Positions 1-8,463 of a stretch of 58,473 nt of DNA are shown here, one piece after another. The notes below the pieces were generated by a model that had not been told where the DNA came from, did no database searches, and saw only the letters and a program-made list of their open reading frames with translations. This DNA comes from Prevotellaceae bacterium UBA1710 (lineage in GTDB: Bacteria > Bacteroidota > Bacteroidia > Bacteroidales > Bacteroidaceae). Location: positions 1 through 58,473 of the forward strand of contig DCJC01000055.1 in the NCBI GenBank assembly GCA_002317355.1, read 5' to 3'. How positions within the stretch are numbered: the first letter of the stretch is position 1; the number at the start of each line of letters is the position of its first letter. Both the position numbers and the translations under genes were made by a program.

Positions 1-451
1 TCTACCCCATCTACCATAAAATATGGTAGGTAGATAGGTAGATGGTAGGAAATCATGGTAGATACTACATAACATTCTAATAGATGAATGGTGATTGTAT
101 AGTATATTATAGATTATAATATTATAGTAATAACGTAAATTACTATAATACAATAACATAGATATAATAATTGCAAGATATAATCTCACTACCGCTCTAC
201 CCTATCTACCACAAAAAATGGTAGGTAGATAGGTAGATGGTAGGAAGTGACGGAATAACTACTAAATATAATGGTAGGTATATAAATGTAAGGCATCTAC
301 CAATCTACCTATCTACCTACCAAAAATTATGGTAGATACCCCCAGTAGGTAATTAGAATCAGACAGAATGTGGCATCTACCAATCTACCTATCTACCTAC
401 CAAAAATTTTGGTAGATACCCCCAGTAGGTAATTAGAATCTGACAGAATGT
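1..451. repeat. ctacc-type inverted and tandem repeats, including a duplicated 80-bp unit
   Basis: Three blocks use the same short seed (ctacc/ggtag with gta/tac links). Bases 2-18 face 23-49 as inverted arms and a similar block lies at 196-245. From 292 to 451 there are two head-to-tail copies of an 80-base unit (292-371 and 372-451) that I see differing at only two bases (aattat/aatttt and agacag/tgacag). Each unit starts with a ctacc arm, has a short complementary arm (ggtagatacc) and ends in a unique tail. There is no gene between 1 and 575. The left window edge may cut the array. Confidence 0.85.
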
Positions 452-502
452 GGCAGTTCTGCAATTATTTGGGAACAAGATTCCACCTTTTCGGAACTCC
501 CA

Positions 503-534
503 TTTGTTATTTTCCGTATTTGTGCATACTTTTG
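503..534 (+). promoter_or_regulatory. Promoter of pdxS
   Basis: TTTG at 503-506, then 20 bases, then TACTTTTG at 527-534. This is an exact match to the Bacteroidetes sigma-A pattern (TTTG, 19-21 bases, TAnnTTTG). It lies about 40 bases before the pdxS ATG. Confidence 0.8.
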
Positions 535-575
535 CATCGAAATTCAAGGAATAACAAACAAAACAATAAATAAGT

Positions 576-1448
576 ATGGAAAATAGAACTATTCTCAACC
601 GCAACCTTGCCCAGATGCTTAAGGGCGGTGTAATCATGGACGTAACAACTCCTGAGCAGGCTCGTATCGCTGAGGCTGCTGGTGCATGTGCAGTAATGGC
701 ATTAGAGCGAATCCCTGCTGACATTCGTGCAGCTGGTGGTGTATCTCGTATGAGCGACCCTAAGATGATCAAGGGCATTCAGGAGGCTGTTTCTATCCCT
801 GTTATGGCTAAGGTTCGTATCGGTCATTTCGTTGAGGCACAGATTCTTGAGGCTATCGAGATTGACTATATTGACGAGAGTGAGGTACTCAGCCCTGCTG
901 ATGATGTATATCACATCAACAAGCGTGAGTTCAACGTACCATTCGTTTGTGGTGCAAAGGATCTTGGTGAGGCTCTTCGCCGTATCAACGAGGGTGCTAC
1001 AATGATTCGTACCAAGGGTGAGCCAGGAACAGGTGATGTTATCCAGGCTGTTCGTCACATGAGAATGATGCAGAGCGAGATTCGTCGTCTCACATCAATG
1101 AGCGAGGATGAACTCTATGAGGCAGCAAAGCAGCTTCGTGTACCATTCGACCTTGTTCAGTTCGTTCATGAGAATGGTAAGCTTCCTGTAGTAAACTTTG
1201 CTGCTGGTGGTGTAGCTACTCCTGCTGATGCTGCATTGATGATGCAGTTGGGTGCTGAAGGTGTATTCGTAGGTAGTGGTATCTTCAAGAGTGGTGACCC
1301 AGTTAAGCGTGCTCAGGCTATCGTTAAGGCTGTTACTAACTACAACAACCCAAAGATCATCGCAGAGCTCAGTGAGGATCTTGGTGAGGCTATGGTTGGT
1401 ATCAACGAGAGTGAAATCGAACTCTTGATGGCTGAGAGAGGAAAGTAA
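576..1448 (+). CDS. pdxS: Pyridoxal 5'-phosphate synthase lyase subunit PdxS
   Basis: This is the synthase subunit of the DXP-independent vitamin B6 pathway. It joins ribose 5-phosphate, glyceraldehyde 3-phosphate and ammonia into PLP, with the ammonia supplied by PdxT. The 290 residues equal the normal family length and form a single TIM barrel. Visible family landmarks are Asp22 in IMDVT, the Schiff-base lysine Lys79 in MAKVRIGHF and the second lysine Lys147 in RTKGEPGTG. The start is the ATG about 40 bases after a consensus promoter. pdxT follows on the same strand after 208 bases that hold an inverted repeat. In the cell a dodecamer of PdxS decorated with PdxT is expected. Identification is essentially certain. 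Confidence 0.98.
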   Translation: MENRTILNRNLAQMLKGGVIMDVTTPEQARIAEAAGACAVMALERIPADIRAAGGVSRMSDPKMIKGIQEAVSIPVMAKVRIGHFVEAQILEAIEIDYIDESEVLSPADDVYHINKREFNVPFVCGAKDLGEALRRINEGATMIRTKGEPGTGDVIQAVRHMRMMQSEIRRLTSMSEDELYEAAKQLRVPFDLVQFVHENGKLPVVNFAAGGVATPADAALMMQLGAEGVFVGSGIFKSGDPVKRAQAIVKAVTNYNNPKIIAELSEDLGEAMVGINESEIELLMAERGK

Positions 1449-1455
1449 AATAATT

Positions 1456-1646
1456 GAAGGAGTAATAAGGAGTACAAGAAGTACAAGGAGTACAAGACGA
1501 ATGTCTGGATATAACAGTTCGTCATGGATGTACTTCTCCACGACAAATACTATCGTCTGCTTTCCTTAAGCGACTTTAGGAAGTCCGATGTTGATAACAT
1601 CGGAGTATGTGTCAGCGTTACTCCTTGTACTCCTTGAACTCCTTGA
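1456..1646. repeat. Inverted repeat element between pdxS and pdxT
   Basis: The left arm (1456-1496) is built of tandem aaggagtac units and the right arm (1618-1646) of gtactcctt units. The spacer between them is about 120 bases and contains the small hairpin ccgatgtt-gata-aacatcgg-like sequence near 1590. The element sits inside a likely operon, so it would be transcribed and could fold into a long stem between the two cistrons. Confidence 0.8.
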
Positions 1647-1656
1647 AAAGACAAAA

Positions 1657-2208
1657 ATGATTGCAATATTAGCATTACAGGGAGCATTTGCTGAACACCA
1701 GCAGATGCTCCATATTTTAGGAGAAGACAGCGTGCTTATCCGCAACCTTGATGACTGGTCTTCTTATCTCAACGAGAACAAGAAGCCTGCTCTCATCATT
1801 CCTGGTGGAGAAAGCACAGCTATGATGCGTATCATCAGAGATGAGAATCTTCTTGAGCCTATCAGGAAGGCTATCGTTGATGGCATGCCAGTATTCGGTA
1901 CTTGTGCAGGACTCATCATGCTCGACTCAGAGCATCTTGACACAATGAACATAAAGGTAAAGAGAAACGCCTATGGCAGACAGCTCGGAAGTTTCTCTAC
2001 CACAGGCGAGATGAAGGGTGTAGGAAGCGTTCCTATGACCTTTATTCGTGCTCCTTATATCACAGAGGTAGGCGAAGGTGCTGAGGTTCTTGCCATAGTT
2101 GATGGTAACATCGTAGCAGCAAAGCAAGGCAAGCAACTCGTAACATCATTCCACCCAGAGCTCAACGAAGACACAAGGATTCATGAGTTCTTCTTGAAGA
2201 CCCTCTAA
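1657..2208 (+). CDS. pdxT: Pyridoxal 5'-phosphate synthase glutaminase subunit PdxT
   Basis: Class I glutaminase that releases ammonia from glutamine and channels it to PdxS. The catalytic cysteine is Cys83 in GTCAGL, preceded by PGGEST (oxyanion region). The His-Glu pair is in SFHPEL near the C terminus. The frame is open back to 1588, but those 23 extra residues are translated repeat sequence. The ATG at 1657 (MIAILALQGAF) gives 183 residues and the normal PdxT start. The last codons (Thr-Leu-stop) fall inside an inverted-repeat arm shared with the convergent gene. pdxS lies upstream, which fits co-expression. Confidence 0.97.
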   Translation: MIAILALQGAFAEHQQMLHILGEDSVLIRNLDDWSSYLNENKKPALIIPGGESTAMMRIIRDENLLEPIRKAIVDGMPVFGTCAGLIMLDSEHLDTMNIKVKRNAYGRQLGSFSTTGEMKGVGSVPMTFIRAPYITEVGEGAEVLAIVDGNIVAAKQGKQLVTSFHPELNEDTRIHEFFLKTL

Positions 2209-2310
2209 ATCCCCCTTAAAGGGGGACTTCTCCTCACTGAGGCCTACCCTCCATTTAAGAGGGATAAGAGGGGGTAAACAAGTCTCCCTTTAAGGGAGAT
2301 TTAGAGGGTC
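2199..2310. repeat. 31-bp inverted repeat holding the stop codons of two convergent genes
   Basis: Arms 2199-2229 and 2280-2310 are complementary at 29 of 31 positions around a 50-base spacer. Each arm begins with GACCCTCTAA read into the element. This gives the last codons and TAA of pdxT on the plus strand and of the esterase/mutarotase gene on the minus strand. The transcribed stem may also act as a bidirectional terminator, but there is no T tract. Confidence 0.85.
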
Positions 2311-5147
2311 AACATCTTATAGATGCAAGTATGTGTATATTTCTTTCCTGGACGAAGAACCGTTGAAGGGAACTCCTTATGGTTTGGTGAATCAGGATAC
2401 ATCTGAGACTCAAGAGCAATAGCTGTACGAGCGCCTGTATATACCTGAAGACCAGGATGATCATTCCATACCTCAAGAACACGACCTGACTCTGGAGAAT
2501 AGAGTGTAGCAACCTTTTCAACCTTCTTGCCCTTATGAATAACACAGAAGTTATTGTCATACTGCACTACCTTGCCTTCAGGAATCTCAATCTTCTGACC
2601 AAATGGGAAGAAACCACCCTTGAACTGCATCTGTCTGTCACCAATACGGCAGTCATTTCTGAAGTCGTAGGCAGTTCCTGTAACATCAAGGAACTTACCT
2701 GTAGGAATACCGTCCTGAGTTGTCTCAGTAATTCTTGCAGCATTCACATTGAGGGTGTGGTTCATGATGTCCCCTACTCCAGTACCATTGAGGTTGAAGT
2801 ATGAGTGGTTAGAGAGATTAACAACGGTTGGCTTATCTGTTGTTGCCTCATAGGCGATAGAAAGTCCGTTATCATCAGTGAGAGAGTAAGTGAGAGTTGT
2901 TGTGAGATTTCCTGGGAAACCATCCTCACCATCAGGAAGAACACACTTCATGACGAGTTTCTTGCCATCACAGCTCACTACATCCCAAACCACATGGTCG
3001 AAGCCCTTACTACCTCCATGAAGGATGTGCTGACCGCTGTTCTTTGTAAGATTGTACTCCTTACCATCGAGAGTGAACTTAGCATTTGCAATACGGTTGG
3101 CAAAGCGTCCAAGTGAAGGGCCTACCATACCGAGATTGAACTTCTTATATCCCTCAATATTATCATAGTGGGTCACGATGTTGGTGTAGTTACCATCACG
3201 GTCAGGTGCAAGCATTGAAACAACAAAGCCACCGAAGTTGGTAATCTGAACCGTTACCTTATCATTAGACAAGGTATAGAGATCCACAGCCTTACCATCG
3301 ATTGTTGTCTTGAAGTCAGCAGCATCAGCCATAGGCTTTACTGTCTTACCAAGAAGAAGTTCCTCGAATGCCTTACTGCGCTTTGCCCATGTAGAGAAAT
3401 CATCTGCACGAAGAATCTTAGTGCCTGGAAGTGGATTCTCACCTACATAGACAGCACATGACTGCACCTTACCTTCTGCTACAAGACGGTCAGCAATATC
3501 ATCTACACCACCTACCTTGAACCAGCTCTCGTATGTGTCGTTCATACCGATAACAAGTGAGATAGTAGGAGCAGACTGGCATCCAGCAGAGTGATAAACA
3601 GCAGTTCCATCTCCATAGTTATAGGTGATAATACCATGCTTTACATCGCCAAGATCCTTTGTCTGAGCCTTTGAGATGCTATACTTGAAGCCCTTGTCAG
3701 GTGAAAGATACATATTGTTAGGGTCTGCCACCTTAGTGCCATCTACCACGAAGCAATACTTGAATGTGGTATTAGCAACATTCTCAACCTTCACGCTCCA
3801 TACACCTTCATTATCCTTCTGCATAGCGAGTGGCTCACGGAGAAGTTCACTCTCAAGAAGAACACTTGTTGCCTCTGGTGCCTTGAAGCTATAGGTAACA
3901 TCATTTGCACCATATTCAGGAGAAACAATCTGCTTTGGGAAGAGACGTGCCATCACTCCTGGAGTGAACTGCTGCTCCTTACCTGTCTTGGCAAGTGTTG
4001 GCTGAGCAGCATCCATTGCCTTCTTTGAAGCCTCAGGATTGAAGAGCAACTGGAGTGTATGGTCGAGGAAGTACTTGGCATTCATCCAAGTGTGACCGAA
4101 CTTGTCATGTGTATATTCCTTCACGCTACGGATTCCCTTCTGGTCAAGGAACTCTGTATAGTCGCGTGCATTGCCATAGAGGAAGTCATCAGTTCCTACA
4201 CCAAGCCAGAAGAGGTTAATCTTCTTGTTTGTCTCCTCTGCATTGTCATAGACACCAGGGATATCCATAGAAGTGAATGAACTGTATGAGCAGAGATAAG
4301 AGAACTTGTCGAGGTTATGAAGACCATTTGACAAGCCTTGGTTGCCACCACGTGAGAAGCCACCTATAGCACGATTCTCACGGTCATTGATAGTTCTGTA
4401 GGTTGACTCAATATATGGCATGAGGTCATTAACGAAGTCGTTGCTGAACACATCCTGACCGAATCCTGTCATTGGCATCTGGTTAGCAGGCATAACAGGG
4501 AGAAGCTTATATGGATTACCATAAGGCAATACAACGATCATCTCTTTTGCCTTACCCTCTGCAATAAGGTTGTCGAGGATATAGTTCACACGACCTACCT
4601 TGTAATACACCTCCTCAGTATCTGTTGTACCGCTGATGAGATAGAATACAGGGTATTTCTTGTTTGGTTCCTTATAATATGAAGGTGGAAGATAGACAAT
4701 AGCGTTGTTGGTGTAGTTAAGACTCTTTGAGAAGTAGTTAACATACTCCATGCAGCCATGAGGCACGTTCTTGATGTCATGAGGAAGAGCTGACTTGCCT
4801 GGAATCTCAAGCAGACTGTTCTTGAAGCCCTCATTAGGGAAATACTGTTCACATTGTGGGTCCATGATGCTCACGCCATCCACAACAAAGTTATAAGGAT
4901 ACATGTCTGCAGCAGCAGGACCGAGAGTAACTTTCCACATGCCTGTCTGATCCTTCTGCATTTCGTTCTTACCAGCAAACTGAACATCTACACTAACGCT
5001 CTTTGCCTTGTTGTTACGATACAGGAATGTAACGGTACCGTCTTCATTAACTACCGTGGATTTGTATTGTCTCATTGGGAATTGCGCAAAACTACTTGTA
5101 GCAACTCCAAGAGCCAATGCCATCATCAGTTTAAATTTCGAATTCAT
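2301..5147 (-). CDS. Secreted CE1-type esterase fused to aldose 1-epimerase
   Basis: A 948-residue exported protein. Residues 1-21 are a signal peptide. Residues 25-115 form an immunoglobulin-like E-set/CBM48-type domain, and 125-370 an alpha/beta-hydrolase of the CE1 (feruloyl/acetyl-xylan esterase) type with nucleophile Ser265 in GGFSRGG and His352 in GHTWMN. Residues 405-500 are a second E-set domain. Residues 500-575 repeat only the first part of the esterase fold and end before any nucleophile. Residues about 605-948 are a complete galactose mutarotase (LHGG His710, NHSYFN His781, Glu913 in ALESQ). The likely role is to deacylate hemicellulose side chains and equilibrate released sugars in the periplasm or outside the cell. 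The ATG follows a TACTTTTG promoter. The esterase substrate is inferred. Confidence 0.9.
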   Translation of the reverse strand: MNSKFKLMMALALGVATSSFAQFPMRQYKSTVVNEDGTVTFLYRNNKAKSVSVDVQFAGKNEMQKDQTGMWKVTLGPAAADMYPYNFVVDGVSIMDPQCEQYFPNEGFKNSLLEIPGKSALPHDIKNVPHGCMEYVNYFSKSLNYTNNAIVYLPPSYYKEPNKKYPVFYLISGTTDTEEVYYKVGRVNYILDNLIAEGKAKEMIVVLPYGNPYKLLPVMPANQMPMTGFGQDVFSNDFVNDLMPYIESTYRTINDRENRAIGGFSRGGNQGLSNGLHNLDKFSYLCSYSSFTSMDIPGVYDNAEETNKKINLFWLGVGTDDFLYGNARDYTEFLDQKGIRSVKEYTHDKFGHTWMNAKYFLDHTLQLLFNPEASKKAMDAAQPTLAKTGKEQQFTPGVMARLFPKQIVSPEYGANDVTYSFKAPEATSVLLESELLREPLAMQKDNEGVWSVKVENVANTTFKYCFVVDGTKVADPNNMYLSPDKGFKYSISKAQTKDLGDVKHGIITYNYGDGTAVYHSAGCQSAPTISLVIGMNDTYESWFKVGGVDDIADRLVAEGKVQSCAVYVGENPLPGTKILRADDFSTWAKRSKAFEELLLGKTVKPMADAADFKTTIDGKAVDLYTLSNDKVTVQITNFGGFVVSMLAPDRDGNYTNIVTHYDNIEGYKKFNLGMVGPSLGRFANRIANAKFTLDGKEYNLTKNSGQHILHGGSKGFDHVVWDVVSCDGKKLVMKCVLPDGEDGFPGNLTTTLTYSLTDDNGLSIAYEATTDKPTVVNLSNHSYFNLNGTGVGDIMNHTLNVNAARITETTQDGIPTGKFLDVTGTAYDFRNDCRIGDRQMQFKGGFFPFGQKIEIPEGKVVQYDNNFCVIHKGKKVEKVATLYSPESGRVLEVWNDHPGLQVYTGARTAIALESQMYPDSPNHKEFPSTVLRPGKKYTHTCIYKMLTL

Positions 5148-5178
5148 TGTATTGTTTTAGTTATTTGTTATCGCAATG

Positions 5179-5208
5179 CAAAAGTACAAATAAATTCATG
5201 AATACAAT
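5179..5208 (-). promoter_or_regulatory. Promoter of the esterase/mutarotase gene
   Basis: Read on the minus strand, TACTTTTG (5179-5186) is the -7 box, with ATTG (5205-5208) 18 bases upstream as a weaker -33 box. It lies about 32 bases before the ATG. Confidence 0.65.
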
Positions 5209-5241
5209 AATTTGTTAGGAATTTTTAAGACAAAAAGAAAA

Positions 5242-5263
5242 GGCCTCTCACAGAGGAGAGACC
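5242..5263 (-). terminator. Terminator after the His-rich membrane protein gene
   Basis: On the minus strand ggtctctc pairs with gagaggcc over a 6-base loop and is followed by TTTTCTTTTTG. It sits just past the stop codon at 5270. Confidence 0.65.
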
Positions 5264-5269
5264 TTATGC

Positions 5270-5809
5270 TTAATACTTCTTGAAGTTATACCTTTCCCTA
5301 AGAACCTGCTTGGTTTCTTCATCAAGCGATGTGAAATAACCTTTCCATCCCGGACAGAAATTGATATGCCATCGCCAGAAGCGACCAAGCAATGACTTTG
5401 GGTTCTTCTCATAATTAGCACGCAACTTGCAGTTTGCGCATGTTTTTTCTGTATTTGCCATAGATTTATCTAGTTTATAATTCGGAGAGAGATTATCCAA
5501 TCCCTTATGCATTTCCACTATACGCTGATGCTCTTCTGGTGTCATGTTTTCCCAGCGCTCACGCAGTTTGTTCTTACCTCCATGACAATGGCCGTGTCCG
5601 TGATGACCATGATGACCACCACCAATACCACCGAATAGAATCTTGCATAGCACAAGTAATCCAACAGCCTGACAGAACTCTAATTCCGGCAAGCTGAAGA
5701 TGCAAGGCATCAACCAATTCCATAGCAACATTACAACCCAACCAAACGATGCGAAGAACACCACAAAGAAGATTGGCACGAAAACGAGATGTTTCTGAAG
5801 TATTGTCAT
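5270..5809 (-). CDS. Conserved membrane protein with a histidine-rich loop, function unknown
   Basis: 179 residues that I cannot assign to a characterised family. Two hydrophobic segments (about residues 8-35 and 45-62) are followed by a short run of Gly and His (HHGHHGHGHCHGG, about residues 66-78) that looks metal-binding. A charged helix follows, with a CANC motif, and then a C-terminal block with WRWHINFCPGWKGY. That tryptophan/cysteine block recurs in small Bacteroidales proteins as I remember them, but no role is known to me. A -7 box TATTTTTG (minus strand, 5886-5893) lies 77 bases upstream. A metal-related function is only suggested by the His loop and Cys pair. Confidence 0.7.
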   Translation of the reverse strand: MTILQKHLVFVPIFFVVFFASFGWVVMLLWNWLMPCIFSLPELEFCQAVGLLVLCKILFGGIGGGHHGHHGHGHCHGGKNKLRERWENMTPEEHQRIVEMHKGLDNLSPNYKLDKSMANTEKTCANCKLRANYEKNPKSLLGRFWRWHINFCPGWKGYFTSLDEETKQVLRERYNFKKY

Positions 5810-6098
5810 AATTGTAAATTAATTAGTTCTTACTATTATAGACAAATAGAAGATGATAATATTTTAAATAAACACAAAAAAATTGCAAAAATAGTATTAT
5901 TCCACTTTTCGCAAGTTCCAGTTGAGTCTAAATTCTTCGCATAGCTCAGGCACTGCATAAAGTCCCTATATATAACTAAAGATAGTAAAAGACTACATTA
6001 GGAGCCATCAGCAACCTTGTTCATTGCGTTATAATCGGCAAGTAATCTAAAATAACGTTAGTAAGAAACTTTAGCTATTTATAACAAACAAAAAAAGC

Positions 6099-6126
6099 CT
6101 AAGAGCTTGTCTTAGACTTTTTTTTT
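6099..6126 (-). terminator. Bidirectional terminator ending the leu operon
   Basis: ctaaga (6099-6104) pairs with tcttag (6110-6115). The stem is flanked by A and T runs on both sides, so it works as an intrinsic terminator on either strand. On the minus strand it is the first terminator after the last leu gene. The rest of 5821-6233 shows only an imperfect repeat (6152-6230) and AT-rich sequence with no ORF I can support. Confidence 0.7.
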
Positions 6127-6151
6127 CGAACTTCAATGAAAGATGATAAAT

Positions 6152-6230
6152 AGTTATGAGTTAGGAATGAGAAGTTAGGACTTCTTCCGCATGGGACAAC
6201 TCCTCACTGCAAACTCGTAACTCCTAACTG
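6152..6230. repeat. Imperfect inverted repeat downstream of the leu operon
   Basis: Left arm 6152-6183 carries gagttaggaa/aagttagga seeds and the right arm 6199-6230 carries ctcctaactg/actcgtaact. A similar seed set occurs at 37046-37077. The right arm ends four bases from the stop codon of the last leu gene. Confidence 0.6.
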
Positions 6231-6233
6231 AAT

Positions 6234-7757
6234 TCAGTTCTCCAGCTGATTGAGCATCTTGAATGTCGCCTTAATAGCAGCTTCCGTCTGGTCGGCATCG
6301 AGAGCACGGGTACGGATTACCTTTCCATCGAGCATACGCCATGTGATAACCGTCTGCACAAGAGCATCTGTACGACCACCAGGAGGAATGGTAACAGCAT
6401 AGTTGAGAAGATCAGGCAACTTACGATCGAGGTTGTCGCGATAGATACGACGGAGAGCCTTCACGAAAGCATCATACTGACCATCACCAGTAGCATCGCC
6501 ATAGAACTCCTTACCGTTAATGCTAACCTTGATAGATGCAAGTGGCTTGATGCCGTATGAGAGGCTGACCATATAGCCGAGAAGCTTCACATTCTCATCA
6601 GGTGTGTCATGCTTGAGTACATCAGAAACGATGAATGGGAGATCCTCTGGAGTAACAACAGACTTACGGTCACCGAGTTCCGTGATACGCTGTGTTATCT
6701 TCTTTACCTGCTCAGGAGTCAGTTCAAGACCGAGTTCCTGAAGGTTCATCTCGATGTTTGCCTTACCTGATGACTTACCAAGAGCATACTCACGCTTTCT
6801 GCCGAATCGCTCAGGAACGAGCTCATTGCAGTAGAGTTTATCCTTGTTATCACCATCAGCATGAACACCAGCAACCTGAGTGAATACGTTCTCACCAACG
6901 ATAGGCTGATTAGGTGCAACGACAACACCAGAATAGCTCTCAACCAATCTGCTGATATCATTAAGCACATCCTCCTTGATTGATGTCTCAACACCAAGGT
7001 GATCATTGAGGATAGCCTGAACAGATGCGAGAGGAGCATTACCACAACGTTCTCCAAGTCCGTTGACAGTTACATGAACACCTGCAGCACCTTCCGCAAC
7101 GGCAGCCATAGTATTGCTGACAGCGAGGTCGTAGTCATTATGACCATGGAACTCGAAATGAAGGTCAGGGAATCGGCTCACCATCTCACGGAAGAACTCA
7201 CCTGTCTGCATAGGAGTAAGCACACCGAGAGTGTCAGGCAACATGAAGCGCATGATGCCACAATCCTTGAGAGAGTCAATCATGTGATAGACATACTCAG
7301 GACCATCCTTCATGCCGTTGCTCCAGTCCTCGAGATAGATGTTCACCTTGAGTCCCTGCTCATGAGCGTAAGATATAGCCTCCTTGATATCTGCGATATG
7401 CTCATCAGGAGTACGCTTGAGTTGCTTGGTGCAATGTTTCTCAGAGCCTTTGGTAAGAAGATTTATGACAGAGCCGCCGCACTCTGTAATCCAGTTGACT
7501 GAGCGTCCACCATCACAGAATCCGAGCACCTCTACCCTATCAAGCATACCCGCACCCTTCGCGTAGCGACAGATCATCTTCACGGCCTCCTTCTCACCCT
7601 CACTTACACGTGCAGATGCAATCTCGATACGATCAACATTTACATCACGCAACAGCATACGAGCTATTACGAGCTTCTCGTGAGGAAGGAATGATACACC
7701 GTTGGTCTGTTCTCCATCGCGAAGGGTGGAGTCCATTATTTCAATCTTCTTATGCAT
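6234..7757 (-). CDS. cimA: Citramalate synthase / second 2-isopropylmalate synthase-type enzyme
   Basis: 507-residue DRE-TIM metallolyase that condenses acetyl-CoA with a 2-keto acid. The TLRDGEQ start (Arg13, Asp14), the FHGHND metal ligands (His204, His206) and GLGERCGNA (about 233-241) are present. A C-terminal LeuA-type regulatory domain follows (about 375-505). It is the last gene of the operon and overlaps leuD as TAATG, so translation is coupled. Because a complete leuA stands at the head of the operon, this paralogue is more likely a citramalate synthase feeding isoleucine synthesis from pyruvate. An alternative is a second isopropylmalate synthase. The substrate cannot be settled from the motifs I can see. 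Confidence 0.8.
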   Translation of the reverse strand: MHKKIEIMDSTLRDGEQTNGVSFLPHEKLVIARMLLRDVNVDRIEIASARVSEGEKEAVKMICRYAKGAGMLDRVEVLGFCDGGRSVNWITECGGSVINLLTKGSEKHCTKQLKRTPDEHIADIKEAISYAHEQGLKVNIYLEDWSNGMKDGPEYVYHMIDSLKDCGIMRFMLPDTLGVLTPMQTGEFFREMVSRFPDLHFEFHGHNDYDLAVSNTMAAVAEGAAGVHVTVNGLGERCGNAPLASVQAILNDHLGVETSIKEDVLNDISRLVESYSGVVVAPNQPIVGENVFTQVAGVHADGDNKDKLYCNELVPERFGRKREYALGKSSGKANIEMNLQELGLELTPEQVKKITQRITELGDRKSVVTPEDLPFIVSDVLKHDTPDENVKLLGYMVSLSYGIKPLASIKVSINGKEFYGDATGDGQYDAFVKALRRIYRDNLDRKLPDLLNYAVTIPPGGRTDALVQTVITWRMLDGKVIRTRALDADQTEAAIKATFKMLNQLEN

Positions 7758-8371
7758 TACTTATTCTCGAACGCCTCGATCTTGTCTGTGTTAGACAGAA
7801 GGAAGTCGATATCGTCATAGGCATTCATCAGACAGTACTTCTTGTAAGAGTTGATCTCGAAGTGCTCTGACTTACCTGTTGTAACGTTGGTAACAACCTG
7901 ATTTGGAACGTCAACCTTTACCTCTGCCTGTGGATTCTCTGCGATAGTAGCGAAGAGCTCGAGCTGGAACTCACGGCTTACGATTACAGGGAGAACGAAG
8001 CAGTTGAGGAGGTTGTTGCGGTGGATATCAGCAAATGAGTTAGAGATAACCACACGAACGCCATAACCAGCGATAGCCCATGCAGCGTGCTCACGTGAAG
8101 AACCTGAACCCCAGTTCTGACCACCAACGATAATCTCGTGGATACCCTTCTTAGGCTCCTCTGAGAACTCAGGCTTGTTCATTACGAAGTCAGCAATTGG
8201 CTGATTGTTAGCATCGTAACGAAGGTCGTGCATGAAAGCATCGCCATAGAACTTAGGATCACGTGTAGTGAAAGCGAGATAACGTGCTGGGATGATGTTA
8301 TCTGTATTGTTGTTGTCAATCTCGATTGGAATACAAGTTGACTGGATTATATCGAATTTTTCTTTAGCCAT
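7757..8371 (-). CDS. leuD: 3-isopropylmalate dehydratase small subunit
   Basis: 204 residues, the swivelling small subunit that pairs with LeuC to isomerise 2-isopropylmalate to 3-isopropylmalate (and probably citramalate in the parallel branch). The family signature GGQNWGSGSSREHA lies near residues 83-96. It is followed by the AIAGYGVRVVISNSFADI segment that shapes substrate binding. It starts 88 bases after leuC, beyond the CTAG array, and shares one base with the next gene. The cytoplasmic LeuCD heterodimer is expected. Confidence 0.96.
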   Translation of the reverse strand: MAKEKFDIIQSTCIPIEIDNNNTDNIIPARYLAFTTRDPKFYGDAFMHDLRYDANNQPIADFVMNKPEFSEEPKKGIHEIIVGGQNWGSGSSREHAAWAIAGYGVRVVISNSFADIHRNNLLNCFVLPVIVSREFQLELFATIAENPQAEVKVDVPNQVVTNVTTGKSEHFEINSYKKYCLMNAYDDIDFLLSNTDKIEAFENK

Positions 8372-8373
8372 TT

Positions 8374-8463
8374 TATTTCTAATTTGTCTAGTTTGTCTAG
8401 TATTTCTAGATTATCTAGTATATCTAGAAAATCTAGAATATCTAGTACTTCTAGGATTTCTAG
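8374..8463. repeat. CTAG array with exact 9-bp period between leuC and leuD
   Basis: CTAG starts at 8388, 8397, 8406, 8415, 8424, 8433, 8442, 8451 and 8460: nine copies, each exactly nine bases apart. They are preceded by a degenerate CTAA at 8379 in the same phase. Every unit has the form CTAG-N4-T. The final CTAG contains the leuC stop codon (TAG on the minus strand). The core is self-complementary, so the array looks alike on both strands. Confidence 0.95.

Noticed and set aside
1..451. CRISPR-like array
   Set aside because: The repeats are irregular, self-complementary and of uneven spacing, without unique spacers of constant length and without cas genes.
1588..1656. N-terminal extension of PdxT
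   Set aside because: It is translated repeat arm; the ATG at 1657 gives the exact family start and length.
8374..8463. CRISPR or transcription factor operator cluster
   Set aside because: The unit is only nine bases and there are no spacers; no palindromic site longer than CTAG is conserved.
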